Source: Streptomyces bauhiniae (GTDB taxonomy: Bacteria > Actinomycetota > Actinomycetes > Streptomycetales > Streptomycetaceae). From it: DNA of 64,000 nucleotides. A program made the translations under genes and the position numbers. The notes below the pieces were generated by a model. That model had not been told where the DNA came from, searched no databases, and worked only from the letters and a program-made list of their open reading frames with translations. The stretch lies in contig NZ_SRRT01000006.1 of NCBI RefSeq assembly GCF_004784475.1, positions 248,001-312,000 of the forward strand, given 5' to 3'. Shown piece after piece: positions 7,960 through 16,716 of this stretch (the stretch's first letter is position 1; each line of letters starts with the position of its first letter).

Positions 7960-9444
7960 GTGTCTCCTGAGAGCAAGCGTCCGGCGCGAGCCGGCTTTGG
8001 TACTCCGGCCGCCGCCCGCCGGGCGCTGCTGGGGCTCGGTGTCCCCGTCTACTGCGAGCTGCTCTCCGGTGTAGTCGCCGGGATCATCGACACCCTCTGG
8101 GTGGCCCGCCTCGGAGCGGCCGCAGTGGGGGCTGTCGCCGTCGCGAGCACGCTGGAGAACGTGCTGCTCGGCGTGATCCTCATGGCCGGCACCGGCGCGA
8201 CGATCCTGATCGCGGAGGCTCTCGGGGCCGGGCGGCGCGGGGTGGTCCCGGTCGTGGTGCGGGCCGTCGCCCTTCTCTGGCTGGCTCTCTCCTTCCTCGT
8301 GGCCGTGGGCGGTTTCCTGCTCCGGGACCGGGTGGCCACGCTGCTCGTGGGCGGCGGCGGGGGCGACGTGCACCGGCTGGCCGTCGGCTTCCTCGCCGTC
8401 TCCTTCCCCGGCATGGCGGTCTTCTTCGCCCAGAACGTCGTCGACGGCCTCTTCAAGGGCACCGGCGACACCCGGACCCCGATGCGGATGGCGCTCCTGG
8501 CCAACGGTTGCGTGCTCGTGCTCGATCCGCTGCTGATCTACGGCGTCGGCGGCCTGCCCCGGCTGGGTGTGCAGGGCGCGGCGCTGGCCACGCTGGCGGG
8601 GCGGGCGGTGGCGCTGGCGGTGAGTCTCCTTCTTCTGCGGAGGGTGCTCGGGCGGGTGCGTGGCGATCAGGGTGCGGCGACCGGTCCGGGCGTGGCCGCC
8701 GTGCTGCGGCGCGTGCTGCGCATCGGGCTGCCGGTGTCCGGGGACTTCGTGCTGCGGATGGGCATGAGCGCGGCTCTCGTCGGCGTCGTGGCCGGATTCG
8801 GCGCGGGCCCGCTCGCCGCCTACGGGATCGGGGCCAAGGTCATGCTCCTGGTCACCATGGCCTGCTACGCCTTTAGGCAGGCCGCCGCCATCCTGACCGC
8901 GCGGACGTGGGCGCGGACGCGGGCCGGCGGGCCGAGCGCGGCGCGGCTGATCGGACGGCAGAGCCTGCTGCTCGCCTCAACGGCCGCTTTCGGCGCGGGA
9001 CTTCTCCTCGCGCTGGGCGGCCACCGGGTGATGCGGCTCTTCACCATCGACCCCGCCCTGGCCGACGCGGGAGCGGTCTTCTTCCGCTATCTGCTGCCCT
9101 ACCTGGTGCTGCTCGCCGGGGTGGTGGCGCTGGGCGGCGTGTTCACGGGCGCGGGGCGTACGCGGGCGCTGTTCACGGTCACCGCGCTCGGCGCGTGTGT
9201 CCCGATCCCGCTCGCCTACGGGCTGTCGGCCACCTGGCTGGGGGTGCAGGGGGTGTGGCTGTCGATGGTCCTGGCGACCGGGGCGCAGTACGGGGTGACG
9301 TGGGTCTTCTTCCGGCGGCTCACCGGGGAGGGGGCTCCTGATGGAGACGGTGCCCGTGACGCGGGAGGTGTGGAGGGGGCGGGAGAAACGGGCGGGCGCC
9401 GGGGTGCTGGTGCGGAAGGCGCCGTGGATGTCCACAAGTGGTGA
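7960..9444 (+). CDS. MATE-family multidrug/cation antiporter
   Basis: 494 aa from GTG 7960, which has GAAAGG 8 bp upstream; an in-frame GTG at 7951 is possible. Roughly twelve hydrophobic segments in two similar halves and MATE-like text (VPVYCELLSGVVAGIIDTLW, FKGTGDTRTPMR, VFTGAGRTRALF) identify an inner-membrane exporter driven by H+ or Na+. The C-terminus has a low-complexity Gly/Asp/Arg tail of about 45 residues. It diverges from the PadR remnant and its first codons overlap the area where the regulator's N-terminus should be. Substrate unknown. Confidence 0.88.
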   Translation: MSPESKRPARAGFGTPAAARRALLGLGVPVYCELLSGVVAGIIDTLWVARLGAAAVGAVAVASTLENVLLGVILMAGTGATILIAEALGAGRRGVVPVVVRAVALLWLALSFLVAVGGFLLRDRVATLLVGGGGGDVHRLAVGFLAVSFPGMAVFFAQNVVDGLFKGTGDTRTPMRMALLANGCVLVLDPLLIYGVGGLPRLGVQGAALATLAGRAVALAVSLLLLRRVLGRVRGDQGAATGPGVAAVLRRVLRIGLPVSGDFVLRMGMSAALVGVVAGFGAGPLAAYGIGAKVMLLVTMACYAFRQAAAILTARTWARTRAGGPSAARLIGRQSLLLASTAAFGAGLLLALGGHRVMRLFTIDPALADAGAVFFRYLLPYLVLLAGVVALGGVFTGAGRTRALFTVTALGACVPIPLAYGLSATWLGVQGVWLSMVLATGAQYGVTWVFFRRLTGEGAPDGDGARDAGGVEGAGETGGRRGAGAEGAVDVHKW

Positions 9445-9445
9445 G

Positions 9446-9454
9446 TTGTCCACA
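9446..9454 (+). promoter_or_regulatory. DnaA-box nonamer TTGTCCACA upstream of the DUF2252 gene
   Basis: Exact TTGTCCACA just after the MATE stop and 95 bp before the DUF2252 start; a near match ATGTCCACA lies at 9428-9436. It is one of five exact copies in the window, all intergenic. Confidence 0.45.
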
Positions 9455-9549
9455 GGGTCTGACGCGTTTCGGTCACCGCATGTACCTTCGGCACGAGTTG
9501 ATGTTCGAGACGCTCGTGCGGGGGCGTTCGGGGTGCGGGGGAGGCGGTC

Positions 9550-10974
9550 GTGGTGGCCGGAGGGGTGGAGTTGGCCGGGGTGCGGCCGGTGGGCAGGGTG
9601 CCGAGGCTGCGTGGGTTCGCGCAGTGGCCGCCGGCCGGGTCCGCCAAGCATCAGGGCAAGGCGCTGCGGGCCGACGTGCCCCGCGCTGCCCACCGGGACC
9701 TCCTGGTGGACGACGCGCGTCCGGACGCGCTGGCCGCGGTCGAGGAGTCCAACGCCGGGCGCCGGCCCGAGCTGACCCCGATACGGGTGGGCCGTATGGC
9801 CGCCTCCCCCTTCGCCTTCCTGCGCGGCTCGGCCGGCCTCATGGCCTACGACCTGGCCCGCACCCCGGTGACCGGCATAGGCGCCCAGCTCTGCGGCGAC
9901 GCCCACGCGGCCAACTTCGGCCTGTACGGGGACGCGCGCGGCGGTCTGGTCATCGACCTGAACGATTTCGACGAGACGGTGCACGGCCCCTGGGAGTGGG
10001 ACCTGAAACGGCTCGCCGCCTCCTTGGTGCTGGCCGGGCGCGAGGCGGGGGCCGACGAGGACACCTGTCACGCGGCCGCGCGGGACGCCGTGGGCGCGTA
10101 CCGGCGCACCATGCGGCTGCTGGCCAGGCTGCCCGCGCTGGACGCCTGGAACGCCATCGCGGACGAGGAACTCGTCTCGCACACCGATGCCCATGACCTG
10201 CTCGGCACCCTGGAGCGGGTCTCGGCGAAGGCGCGGGCCAACACCAGCGGCCGTTTCGCCGCGCGGTCGACCGAGGTGTGCGAGGACGGCGGGCGCCGCT
10301 TCGTGGACGCGCCCCCGGTGCTGCGCCGTGTCCCGGACGCCGAGGCCGCCGCCGTCGCCGCCTCGCTGGAGCCGTATCTGTCGACGCTCGGCGCGGACCG
10401 GCTGCCGCTGCTCGCGCGGTACGCGGTGCAGGACGTCGCCTTCCGGGTCGTCGGCACCGGCAGCGTGGGCACCCGGTCCTACGTCGTGCTGCTCCTGGAC
10501 CATCGCGGTGAGCCGCTCGTCCTCCAGGTGAAGGAGGCCCGGCCCTCCACGCTCGCCCCGCATCTGGCCACCGCGGGCTTCCCGGTGCCGCCCGCCGAGC
10601 ACGAGGGGCGGCGCGTGGTGCTGGGGCAGAAGCGGATGCAGGTGGTCAGCGACATATTGCTGGGCTGGACCACGGTGGACGAACGGGGCTACCAGGTACG
10701 GCAGTTCCGCAACCGCAAGGGCAGCGTCGACCCGGCCGCCCTCGCGCCGGACCAGGTGGACGACTACGGCCGGATGACCGGCGCCCTGCTGGCCCGCGCC
10801 CACTCCCACAGTGCCGACCCCCGGCTCATCGCCGGGTACTGCGGCAAGAACGAGGAACTGGACGACGCCGTGGCCGGCTTCGCCACCGCCTACGCCGACC
10901 TCACCGAGGCCGACCACGCGCGGCTGGTGGAGGCGGTGCGCTCCGGGCGGATCGCGGCCGAGACGGGGGTGTGA
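9550..10974 (+). CDS. DUF2252 family protein (kinase-like fold)
   Basis: 474 aa from GTG 9550 behind GGGGGAGG. Typical DUF2252 text is visible: SPFAFLRGSAGLMAYDLA, CGDAHAANFGLYGD near residues 116-129 (resembling the HGDxHxxN loop of aminoglycoside-kinase-like enzymes) and DLNDFDETVHGPWEWDLKRLAASL. The C-terminal GYCGKNEELDDAVAGFATAYADLTEADHARL is also family-like. The fold suggests phosphotransfer, but no substrate is known for the family. The next gene starts 64 bp downstream on the same strand. Confidence 0.88.
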   Translation: MVAGGVELAGVRPVGRVPRLRGFAQWPPAGSAKHQGKALRADVPRAAHRDLLVDDARPDALAAVEESNAGRRPELTPIRVGRMAASPFAFLRGSAGLMAYDLARTPVTGIGAQLCGDAHAANFGLYGDARGGLVIDLNDFDETVHGPWEWDLKRLAASLVLAGREAGADEDTCHAAARDAVGAYRRTMRLLARLPALDAWNAIADEELVSHTDAHDLLGTLERVSAKARANTSGRFAARSTEVCEDGGRRFVDAPPVLRRVPDAEAAAVAASLEPYLSTLGADRLPLLARYAVQDVAFRVVGTGSVGTRSYVVLLLDHRGEPLVLQVKEARPSTLAPHLATAGFPVPPAEHEGRRVVLGQKRMQVVSDILLGWTTVDERGYQVRQFRNRKGSVDPAALAPDQVDDYGRMTGALLARAHSHSADPRLIAGYCGKNEELDDAVAGFATAYADLTEADHARLVEAVRSGRIAAETGV

Positions 10975-11038
10975 GCGGGGATGCGGGGACTTGAGGCGCG
11001 GCCGCCGTGGCGGGGAAGAGGGTGCCCGGAGTGGTGAG

Positions 11039-11509
11039 ATGAAGTACGTCGAACTGCGCGGTGGCGGCAGCGAGGAGCCGGTGCTCGCCGATCCCCGCCC
11101 CTATCTCGCCCGGCTGCCGGGGATCGCCGCCGGACTGCCGCCCGGCGCCCGTGCCTTCGCGACCGACCCGGCGCACTACGACCCCGAGGCCAAGCGCTGT
11201 GTCCGCGACCTGCTGCCGACGCGGGTGAACCGCACGGCCGACGGTGACGTCGAGATCCGGTTCCGGCACAACTGTTTCCGGCATGAGGAGGACCTGCTGG
11301 TCCGCTACACCGGGGTGTCCGACTTCCAGTCGGACGTGCTGGACGTGTGCGATCCGGCCTCGCTGGGCGATGTGATCCTGGACGAGATCCTGCCGCTGCC
11401 GGGTGGCTGCACCCATGAGGTGGCCTGCCGTCCCGGCCGGCTGGTGGTGGCGTGCCGGGATCTGGTGGCCGAGTGGGTCCCGGCCGCTTGCCCGGAGACG
11501 GGTTCGTAG
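11039..11509 (+). CDS. Unrecognised 156-aa protein
   Basis: I do not recognise this family. The chosen ATG at 11039 lies behind GTGGTGAG, and codon use is typical of the neighbours. The protein is cytoplasmic by composition (no signal or membrane segment). A central part contains TRVNRTADGDVEIRFRHNCFRHEEDLLVRY, and three cysteines (CFRH, VCDPAS, GGCTHEVACRP) lie in the second half. These could be structural or metal-binding, but there is no clear zinc-finger spacing. It follows the DUF2252 gene on the same strand and may be co-transcribed. Confidence 0.65.
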   Translation: MKYVELRGGGSEEPVLADPRPYLARLPGIAAGLPPGARAFATDPAHYDPEAKRCVRDLLPTRVNRTADGDVEIRFRHNCFRHEEDLLVRYTGVSDFQSDVLDVCDPASLGDVILDEILPLPGGCTHEVACRPGRLVVACRDLVAEWVPAACPETGS

Positions 11510-11584
11510 GCGGGGATGCCGAGTTGGGGCGGTCGTTCGGTTCCGTCGCGGTGGGGCCTTGTGGGTGTGGCCTAGGCTGGTCGG

Positions 11585-12406
11585 GTGACGACCCCGGAAG
11601 CTGAGCAGACCGAGCAGTCCCAGTCGCCGCGGCCCGAGGAACGGCTGGAAAAGGCCGTCCGGGCCGCCGAGCAGGCGCTGATCGACTTCGAGATCGCCGT
11701 GGAGACCTTCCGCGTCGAGGTCGAGAACTTCGCCCGGCTGCACGAACAGCGGCTCGGCCCGCTGTACGCCCGCATCGAGGAGCTGGACGCCTCGATCGCC
11801 GAGGCGCGGGCCGCCCGTACCCAGGACCCCGAGGACATCCGGCGTGCCGCCGAGGCCCGCGCCAACCTGTCGCCCATTCCCGGCGTCGAGGAACTGCTGC
11901 ACGGCTGGATGGACGGCCAGGGGCTGTTCCCCGAGGCCACCGCGATGCTCACCGACCAGCCGGTACGGCCGCCGGAGCGGGTGCGGCCCAGCGAGGAGGT
12001 CCGCAAGCTCTACCGCGACCTCGCCCGCAAGGCCCACCCCGACCTCGCCCAGGAGAACGCCGAGTGCGCCCGCCGCGAGGAGTTCATCACCCGCGTCAAC
12101 GCGGCCTACGCCCGCGGTGACGAGGCCCTGCTGCGGGAACTCGCCGCGGAGTGGGCGGCCGGCCCGGTGCCGCCCGAGCGCCGACCCAGCCCCAGCGACG
12201 AGCTGTACGCCCGTCTGGAGTGGCTCGCCCAGCGCAAGGAACTCCTCACCCTGGTCGCCCGGGAACTGGAGAACGGCGCCATCGCGGGCATGCTCCGCCT
12301 CGCCCCGGACGACCCCGACAGCCTCCTCACCGAGATCGCCGAGCGCCTGCACGGCGACATCGCCCGCCGCGAGTCCGACCTCGCGGCGCTGCTGACGCAG
12401 GAGTGA
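11585..12406 (+). CDS. Coiled-coil protein with a J-domain-like segment
   Basis: 273 aa from GTG 11585. Residues about 15-90 are a charged heptad-rich helix likely to form a coiled coil. Residues about 135-180 read EEVRKLYRDLARKAHPDLAQENAECARREEFITRVNAAY, which matches helices II-III of a DnaJ domain including the HPD tripeptide. A second helical region completes the protein; the Gly/Phe and zinc regions of true DnaJ are absent. It may stimulate an Hsp70 at a specific site, but the partner is unknown and no dnaK is near. The rhodanese gene follows after 42 bp. Confidence 0.75.
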   Translation: MTTPEAEQTEQSQSPRPEERLEKAVRAAEQALIDFEIAVETFRVEVENFARLHEQRLGPLYARIEELDASIAEARAARTQDPEDIRRAAEARANLSPIPGVEELLHGWMDGQGLFPEATAMLTDQPVRPPERVRPSEEVRKLYRDLARKAHPDLAQENAECARREEFITRVNAAYARGDEALLRELAAEWAAGPVPPERRPSPSDELYARLEWLAQRKELLTLVARELENGAIAGMLRLAPDDPDSLLTEIAERLHGDIARRESDLAALLTQE

Positions 12407-12448
12407 GGCCCCGGCGTCGCGTGCGGCGCTTCGGGTAGCGTCGGGGGC

Positions 12449-12796
12449 ATGAGTTTCGGAGCTGGTGTGCCCACGGTCGAGGTCACGGACCTCAAGGACG
12501 GCGATTTCCTGCTGGACGTCCGCGAGGACGACGAGTGGCAGGCCGGTCATGCCGAGGGGGCGCTGCACATCCCGATCAGCGAGTTCGTCGCCCGCTACGG
12601 CGAGCTGACCGAAGCCGCCCCCCAGGACGGCCGCGTCAACGTCATCTGCCGCTCCGGCGGCCGATCCGCCCAGGTCACCATGTACCTCGTCCAGCAGGGC
12701 ATCGACGCGGTGAACGTCGACGGCGGCATGAAGCACTGGGAGGCCGCAGGGCGCCCGGTGGTGACGGACGCGGGGCAGGCCGGGGTTGTGATCTAG
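12449..12796 (+). CDS. Single-domain rhodanese-like sulfurtransferase
   Basis: 115 aa, one rhodanese domain. The active-site loop is CRSGGRS with Cys67, and the usual LLDVRE and AGHAEGALHIP motifs are present. Such proteins carry a persulfide on the Cys and pass sulfur to acceptors such as cyanide or thiols in vitro; the cellular substrate is unknown. It is cytoplasmic with no signal. It converges with the paa operon, with only 19 bp between the stops. Confidence 0.92.
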   Translation: MSFGAGVPTVEVTDLKDGDFLLDVREDDEWQAGHAEGALHIPISEFVARYGELTEAAPQDGRVNVICRSGGRSAQVTMYLVQQGIDAVNVDGGMKHWEAAGRPVVTDAGQAGVVI

Positions 12797-12815
12797 CGGC
12801 CGGCCCCCGGCCCGC

Positions 12816-13880
12816 TCACCGGTCGAAGTCCACCTCCACCTTCTCGGTCATGGGGTGGGACTGGCAGGCGAGGACGTAGCCGGCTTCGGTTTCTTCGGGT
12901 TCCAGGGCGAAGTTGCGGTCCATGCGGACTTCGCCGGTGACCAGGAAGGCGCGGCAGGTGCCGCAGACGCCGCCCTTGCAGGCGTAGGGGGCGTCGGGGC
13001 GGTTGCGGAGGACGGTGTCCAGGATGGACTCGCCCTGCTGGGCCGGCCAGTTGCCGCCGCGGCCGTCGAGGCGGGCGGTGACCGTGCTGTGGGCGGCCGC
13101 CGGGGCGGTGGTGGCCGGGGCGGTGCCGCCGTCCACGTGGAAGATCTCCTGGTGGATGCCGGAGCGGTCCACGCCGAGGCCGCGCAGGGCCCGTTCGGCG
13201 TCCTCCACCAGGCCGTAGGGGCCGCAGAGGAACCAGCCCTTGACCTGGTCCACCGGGAGCAGCGCGGGGAGCAGGCCGGTGAGCCTGTCCCGGTCGAGGC
13301 GGCCGGAGGGCAGGCCCGCCTGCTGTTCCTCGCGGGAGAGCACCGTCACCAACTGGAACCGCTCCGGGTAACGGTCCTTCAGGTCGGCCACGTCCTCCAG
13401 GAACATGGTCGACGCGGCCGTACGGTCGGCCCGGATCAGGCAGAACCGTGCGCCCGGCTCGCGGGCCAGCAGTGTGGCGGCGATCGACAGCACCGGGGTG
13501 ATGCCGCTGCCGCCGACGACGGCCGCGAAGAGACCCGGCGCCGGGTCCAGGGCGAAGCGCCCGGCCGGGGTCATCACCTCCAGTTCGTCCCCGGCCGCGA
13601 TCTCCTTGAACGCGTACGTCGAGAACGCGCCCCCGTCGACCAGCCGCACCCCCACCCGCAGCGTGCTCGGGCCGGGCCCGGCCGGGTCGGGGGCCGGGGA
13701 GCAGATCGAGTAGGTGCGGCGGATGTCCCCGCCGTCCACGCGTCGGCGCAGGGTGAGGTGCTGGCCCGGCTTGTGCCGGTACTCCTCGCGCAGCTCGGGC
13801 GGCACGGCGAAGGTGACGGCGACCGAGTCGTCGGTCAGCCGGTCGATCTCGGCCACCCGGAGCCGGTGGAAGCGTGCCAT
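12816..13880 (-). CDS. paaE: Phenylacetyl-CoA 1,2-epoxidase reductase subunit PaaE
   Basis: 354 aa from ATG 13880, which shares one base with the paaD stop (TGATG) and has AAGGAG 5 bp away. It has an FAD-binding barrel with RTYSICSP (55-62), an NAD(P)-binding domain with VGGSGITPV (122-130), and a C-terminal plant-type [2Fe-2S] ferredoxin domain with Cys301, 306, 309 and 339. It passes electrons from NADPH to the di-iron oxygenase PaaA. All cofactor residues are present and length is as expected. Last gene of paaABCDE. Confidence 0.95.
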   Translation of the reverse strand: MARFHRLRVAEIDRLTDDSVAVTFAVPPELREEYRHKPGQHLTLRRRVDGGDIRRTYSICSPAPDPAGPGPSTLRVGVRLVDGGAFSTYAFKEIAAGDELEVMTPAGRFALDPAPGLFAAVVGGSGITPVLSIAATLLAREPGARFCLIRADRTAASTMFLEDVADLKDRYPERFQLVTVLSREEQQAGLPSGRLDRDRLTGLLPALLPVDQVKGWFLCGPYGLVEDAERALRGLGVDRSGIHQEIFHVDGGTAPATTAPAAAHSTVTARLDGRGGNWPAQQGESILDTVLRNRPDAPYACKGGVCGTCRAFLVTGEVRMDRNFALEPEETEAGYVLACQSHPMTEKVEVDFDR

Positions 13881-14416
13881 CACAACTCCTTGAAGTGGTC
13901 GAAGGGTTCACGGCAGGCGAGACACCGGCGCAGCGCCTTGCAGGCCGTGGAGGAGAAGCGGCTCAGCAGCTCGGTGTCGGCGGAGTCGCAGTGGGGGCAG
14001 CGGATGGCCTCCGGCGCCGGGTCCCCGGCGTCGCCGGTGCGGGTCGGGCCCAGGGTGAGGGCGACCGGTCCCGCGGTGTGCTGGGTGCGCGGCGGGGCTA
14101 TGCCGGACTGCTGGAGCTTGCGGCGGCCCTCGGGGGTGATGTCGTCCGTGGACCAGGCCGGGGTGAGGACCGTGCGGACGGTCACCTCGCGCATGCCGTG
14201 GGCGCGCAGGACCTGCGCTATGTCCGCGCTCATCGTCTCCACCGCCGGGCAGCCCGTGTAGGTCGGGGTGAGGTCGACCTCGACCGCGTCGGCGCCGGTG
14301 AGGTGCACCGCGCGCACGACGCCCAGCTCGTGCAGGGTGAGCACGGGGAGTTCCGGGTCGGGCACCGAGCCGGCCAGCTCCAGCAGCTCGGTCTCCAGCG
14401 CGGTGGCGGTCACCAT
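13880..14416 (-). CDS. paaD: PaaD, epoxidase maturation protein (MIP18-like with zinc motif)
   Basis: 178 aa from ATG 14416, overlapping the paaC stop; GTG 14413 would make a 4-bp GTGA overlap instead. The N-terminal DUF59/MIP18-like domain has SVPDPELPVLTLHELGVVR and PTYTGCPAVETM. The C-terminal part has CPHCDSAD and CLACREPFDHFKEL, a four-cysteine zinc-type motif. PaaD is required for the epoxidase but is not part of the purified complex, and a role in Fe-S or di-iron assembly is likely. Confidence 0.92.
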   Translation of the reverse strand: MVTATALETELLELAGSVPDPELPVLTLHELGVVRAVHLTGADAVEVDLTPTYTGCPAVETMSADIAQVLRAHGMREVTVRTVLTPAWSTDDITPEGRRKLQQSGIAPPRTQHTAGPVALTLGPTRTGDAGDPAPEAIRCPHCDSADTELLSRFSSTACKALRRCLACREPFDHFKEL

Positions 14417-15129
14417 GACGCCCCCGGATGACTGCGGTGCAGGTGCTGCATCTCGGCGAGCATCCGCCCGAACGGCTCGGTGTGCAGGCCCTGCCGGCCC
14501 GCGCCCGCCACCCACGCGCCCGTACGGGGGCCCTCGGGCACGGTCAGGGTGGCGCGCCCGAGCACGTCGGTGACGGAGGCGAGCCAACTCGCCTCCAGGG
14601 CCGCCCAGTCGGCGTCCACGCCGGGGACCGGCTGGAACATCTCGCCGGTGAAGCGCCACAGCGCGTCGCAGGCCCGGCTCATCCGGTCGTGGCTGAGTTC
14701 GGTGCCGTCGCCGAGGCGCACGGTCCACTGCTCGGCGTGGTCGCGGTGGTAGGCGACCTCCTTGACCGCCTTGCCGGCCAGCGGCTGGAACGGGCCTTCG
14801 TGCGCGGCCAGTTCGGCGTACAGCAGGTGCTGGTAGGTGGAGAAGTAGAGCTGCCGGGCGATGGTGTGGGCGAAGTCGCCGTTGGGCTGCTCCACCAACT
14901 GGAGGTTGCGGAAGGCGCGTTCCTCGCGGAGGTAGGCCAGCTCGTCCTCGTCGCCGGTCATGGAGAGCAGCACGCGGGCCTGGCCGAGCAGGTCGAGCGC
15001 GATGTTGGCGAGGGCGACCTCCTCCTCCAGGACGGGGGCGTGTCCGGCCCACTCCCCGAGGCGGTGGGAGAGCACCAGGGCGTCGTCGCCGAGGGCCAGG
15101 GCCGCGGTGGTGGGGACGGTGGCGGTCAC
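14410..15129 (-). CDS. paaC: Phenylacetyl-CoA epoxidase structural subunit PaaC
   Basis: 239 aa from GTG 15129, which overlaps the paaB stop by 4 bp (GTGA). It is a ferritin-like helical protein with HRLGEWAGHAPVLEEEVALANIALDLLGQAR and an AYHRDHAEQW segment. PaaC is the non-catalytic partner that forms the A2C2 core with PaaA. It resembles PaaA in fold but lacks a complete di-iron ligand set in this family. Length is close to the typical 250 aa. Confidence 0.94.
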   Translation of the reverse strand: MTATVPTTAALALGDDALVLSHRLGEWAGHAPVLEEEVALANIALDLLGQARVLLSMTGDEDELAYLREERAFRNLQLVEQPNGDFAHTIARQLYFSTYQHLLYAELAAHEGPFQPLAGKAVKEVAYHRDHAEQWTVRLGDGTELSHDRMSRACDALWRFTGEMFQPVPGVDADWAALEASWLASVTDVLGRATLTVPEGPRTGAWVAGAGRQGLHTEPFGRMLAEMQHLHRSHPGASW

Positions 15130-15413
15130 AGGTGCTTCACCCCTTCCGGGATCTCGTAGAAGGTCGGGTGCCGGTAGGGCTTGTCGGCGGACGGCTCGAA
15201 GAACGGGTCCTTCTCGTCGGGCGAGGAGGCGGTGATGGCGGTGGCCGGGACGACCCAGATGGAGACGCCCTCGCCGCGCCGGGTGTAGAGGTCACGGGCG
15301 TTGCGCAGGGCCAGCTCCGCGTCGGGGGCGTGCAGGCTGCCGGCGTGGGTGTGGGAGAGGCCGCGGCGGGAGCGGACGAAGACCTCCCACAGGGGCCAGT
15401 CGGTGTGGGTCAT
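15126..15413 (-). CDS. paaB: Phenylacetyl-CoA epoxidase subunit PaaB
   Basis: 95 aa from ATG 15413, which overlaps the paaA stop as ATGA. The text [24 protein letters not shown] and [13 protein letters not shown] is diagnostic of PaaB, a small subunit that bridges A2C2 units of the epoxidase. Length matches the family (about 95 aa). Confidence 0.95.
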   Translation of the reverse strand: MTHTDWPLWEVFVRSRRGLSHTHAGSLHAPDAELALRNARDLYTRRGEGVSIWVVPATAITASSPDEKDPFFEPSADKPYRHPTFYEIPEGVKHL

Positions 15414-16429
15414 GCGCGCGTCGCTCCTGTCCAGCCGGTGCTCCCGGCGTGTTTGGCCGCGTGGGCGGCGGCCGCTTCCCTGACCCAGGCGCCCTCGTCG
15501 TGTGCGCGGCGGCGCTGGGTGATCCGCTGTTCGTTGCAGGGGCCGTTGCCCTTGAGTACTTCCTTGAACTCGGTCCAGTCGATGGCGCCGAAGTCGTGGT
15601 GCCCGCGCTCCTCGTTCCACTTCAGGTCCGGGTCGGGGAGGGTGAGGCCGAGGGACTCGGCCTGGGGGACGGCGATGTCGACGAAGCGCTGGCGCAGCTC
15701 GTCGTTGGAGTGGCGCTTGATCTTCCACTCCATGGACTGGGCCGAGTGCTGGGAGGAGTCGTCGGGCGGGCCGAACATCATCAGCGAGGGCCACCACCAG
15801 CGGTCGACCGCGTCCTGCGCCATGGCGTGCTGCTCGGGGGTGCCCTGGCTCAGGGCGAGCAGCAGCTCGTACCCCTGGCGCTGGTGGAAGGACTCCTCCT
15901 TGCAGATGCGGACCATCGCGCGGGCGTACGGGCCGTAGGAGCAGCGGCACAAGGGGACCTGGTTGGTGATGGCGGCGCCGTCCACCAGCCAGCCGATGGC
16001 GCCCACGTCGGCCCAGGTCAGGGTGGGGTAGTTGAAGATCGAGGAGTATTTCTGGCGGCCGCTGTGCAGCTTGTCGAGCAGCTCCTCGCGGCTGGTGCCG
16101 AGGGTTTCGGCGGCGCTGTAGAGATAGAGGCCGTGGCCCGCCTCGTCCTGGACCTTGGCCATCAGGATCGCCTTGCGGCGCAGGCTGGGGGCGCGGGTGA
16201 TCCAGTTCGCCTCGGGCTGCATGCCGATGATCTCGGAGTGCGCGTGCTGGGCGATCTGACGGACGAGGGTGGCGCGGTAGGCGTCCGGCATCCAGTCGCG
16301 TGGCTCGATGCGCTCCTCGGCGGCCACCGCCGTGTCGAAGGCGTGCTGGTGCGCCGCGGTGTCCGCGGTGGCGCCGGGTGCGCCGTCCGCGGGTGTGCGG
16401 TCCGTGCGAGGCGCGGCTGCTGTGGCCAT
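15410..16429 (-). CDS. paaA: Phenylacetyl-CoA epoxidase catalytic subunit PaaA
   Basis: 339 aa, ATG 16429 with AGGGGG 8 bp upstream. This is the di-iron oxygenase subunit. Family text includes [32 protein letters not shown] and [17 protein letters not shown], which supply the carboxylate and His ligands. It converts phenylacetyl-CoA to the 1,2-epoxide in the cytoplasm. It is first in the operon; all four junctions in paaABCDE overlap, implying translational coupling and fixed subunit ratios. paaF, G, J, K and I are not next to it. Confidence 0.96.
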   Translation of the reverse strand: MATAAAPRTDRTPADGAPGATADTAAHQHAFDTAVAAEERIEPRDWMPDAYRATLVRQIAQHAHSEIIGMQPEANWITRAPSLRRKAILMAKVQDEAGHGLYLYSAAETLGTSREELLDKLHSGRQKYSSIFNYPTLTWADVGAIGWLVDGAAITNQVPLCRCSYGPYARAMVRICKEESFHQRQGYELLLALSQGTPEQHAMAQDAVDRWWWPSLMMFGPPDDSSQHSAQSMEWKIKRHSNDELRQRFVDIAVPQAESLGLTLPDPDLKWNEERGHHDFGAIDWTEFKEVLKGNGPCNEQRITQRRRAHDEGAWVREAAAAHAAKHAGSTGWTGATRA

Positions 16430-16468
16430 GCGGTCCCCCTGACCTAGGACTCTGCCGGAAACACGCCC

Positions 16469-16497
16469 CGACCGATCGTTCGGTTCGTGCGTGTCAA
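16469..16497 (-). promoter_or_regulatory. Probable paaA promoter with operator in its spacer
   Basis: On the minus strand a consensus -35 TTGACA (16492-16497) is followed after 17 bp by a weak -10 position. The 14-bp palindrome described separately lies in the spacer and -10, so a bound repressor would block RNA polymerase. Confidence 0.5.
16471..16484. promoter_or_regulatory. TetR (PaaR-like) operator at paaA
   Basis: ACCGATCGTTCGGT; its reverse complement is identical to the site at paaN/paaH. It fits the core ACCGNNCGNNCGGT that I recall for corynebacterial PaaR. It is 41 bp upstream of the paaA start codon. Confidence 0.65.
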
Positions 16498-16530
16498 TGG
16501 TGTGCCGGGGCGTCGTCGGGTGTCAACCGC

Positions 16531-16539
16531 TGTGGACAA
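16531..16539 (-). promoter_or_regulatory. DnaA-box nonamer in the paaA upstream region
   Basis: TTGTCCACA on the minus strand, 46 bp upstream of the operator as seen from paaA. A relaxed copy TTTTCCACA follows at 16554-16562. Confidence 0.45.
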
Positions 16540-16716
16540 CGCGGCGGCGCACCTGTGGAAAACCCCCGTGGCCGGTCTGCGTTCCCCACGCTGCCATGCC
16601 GGTGTGCGGCGGCGGCCGAGGCCGGGCCCGGGGCTGCGCGGGGCAGGTGGGGCTGAGTACCGTTCCGTGCGGGTGCCAAGCGGAAGCAAAGGCGTCCGAG
16701 GACCAGGGGGCGCCCC

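Noticed and set aside
13131-13140. GTCCACGTGG, an E-box-like parS lookalike
   Set aside because: It lacks the GTTTC/GAAAC arms needed for parS and lies in conserved paaE coding sequence.
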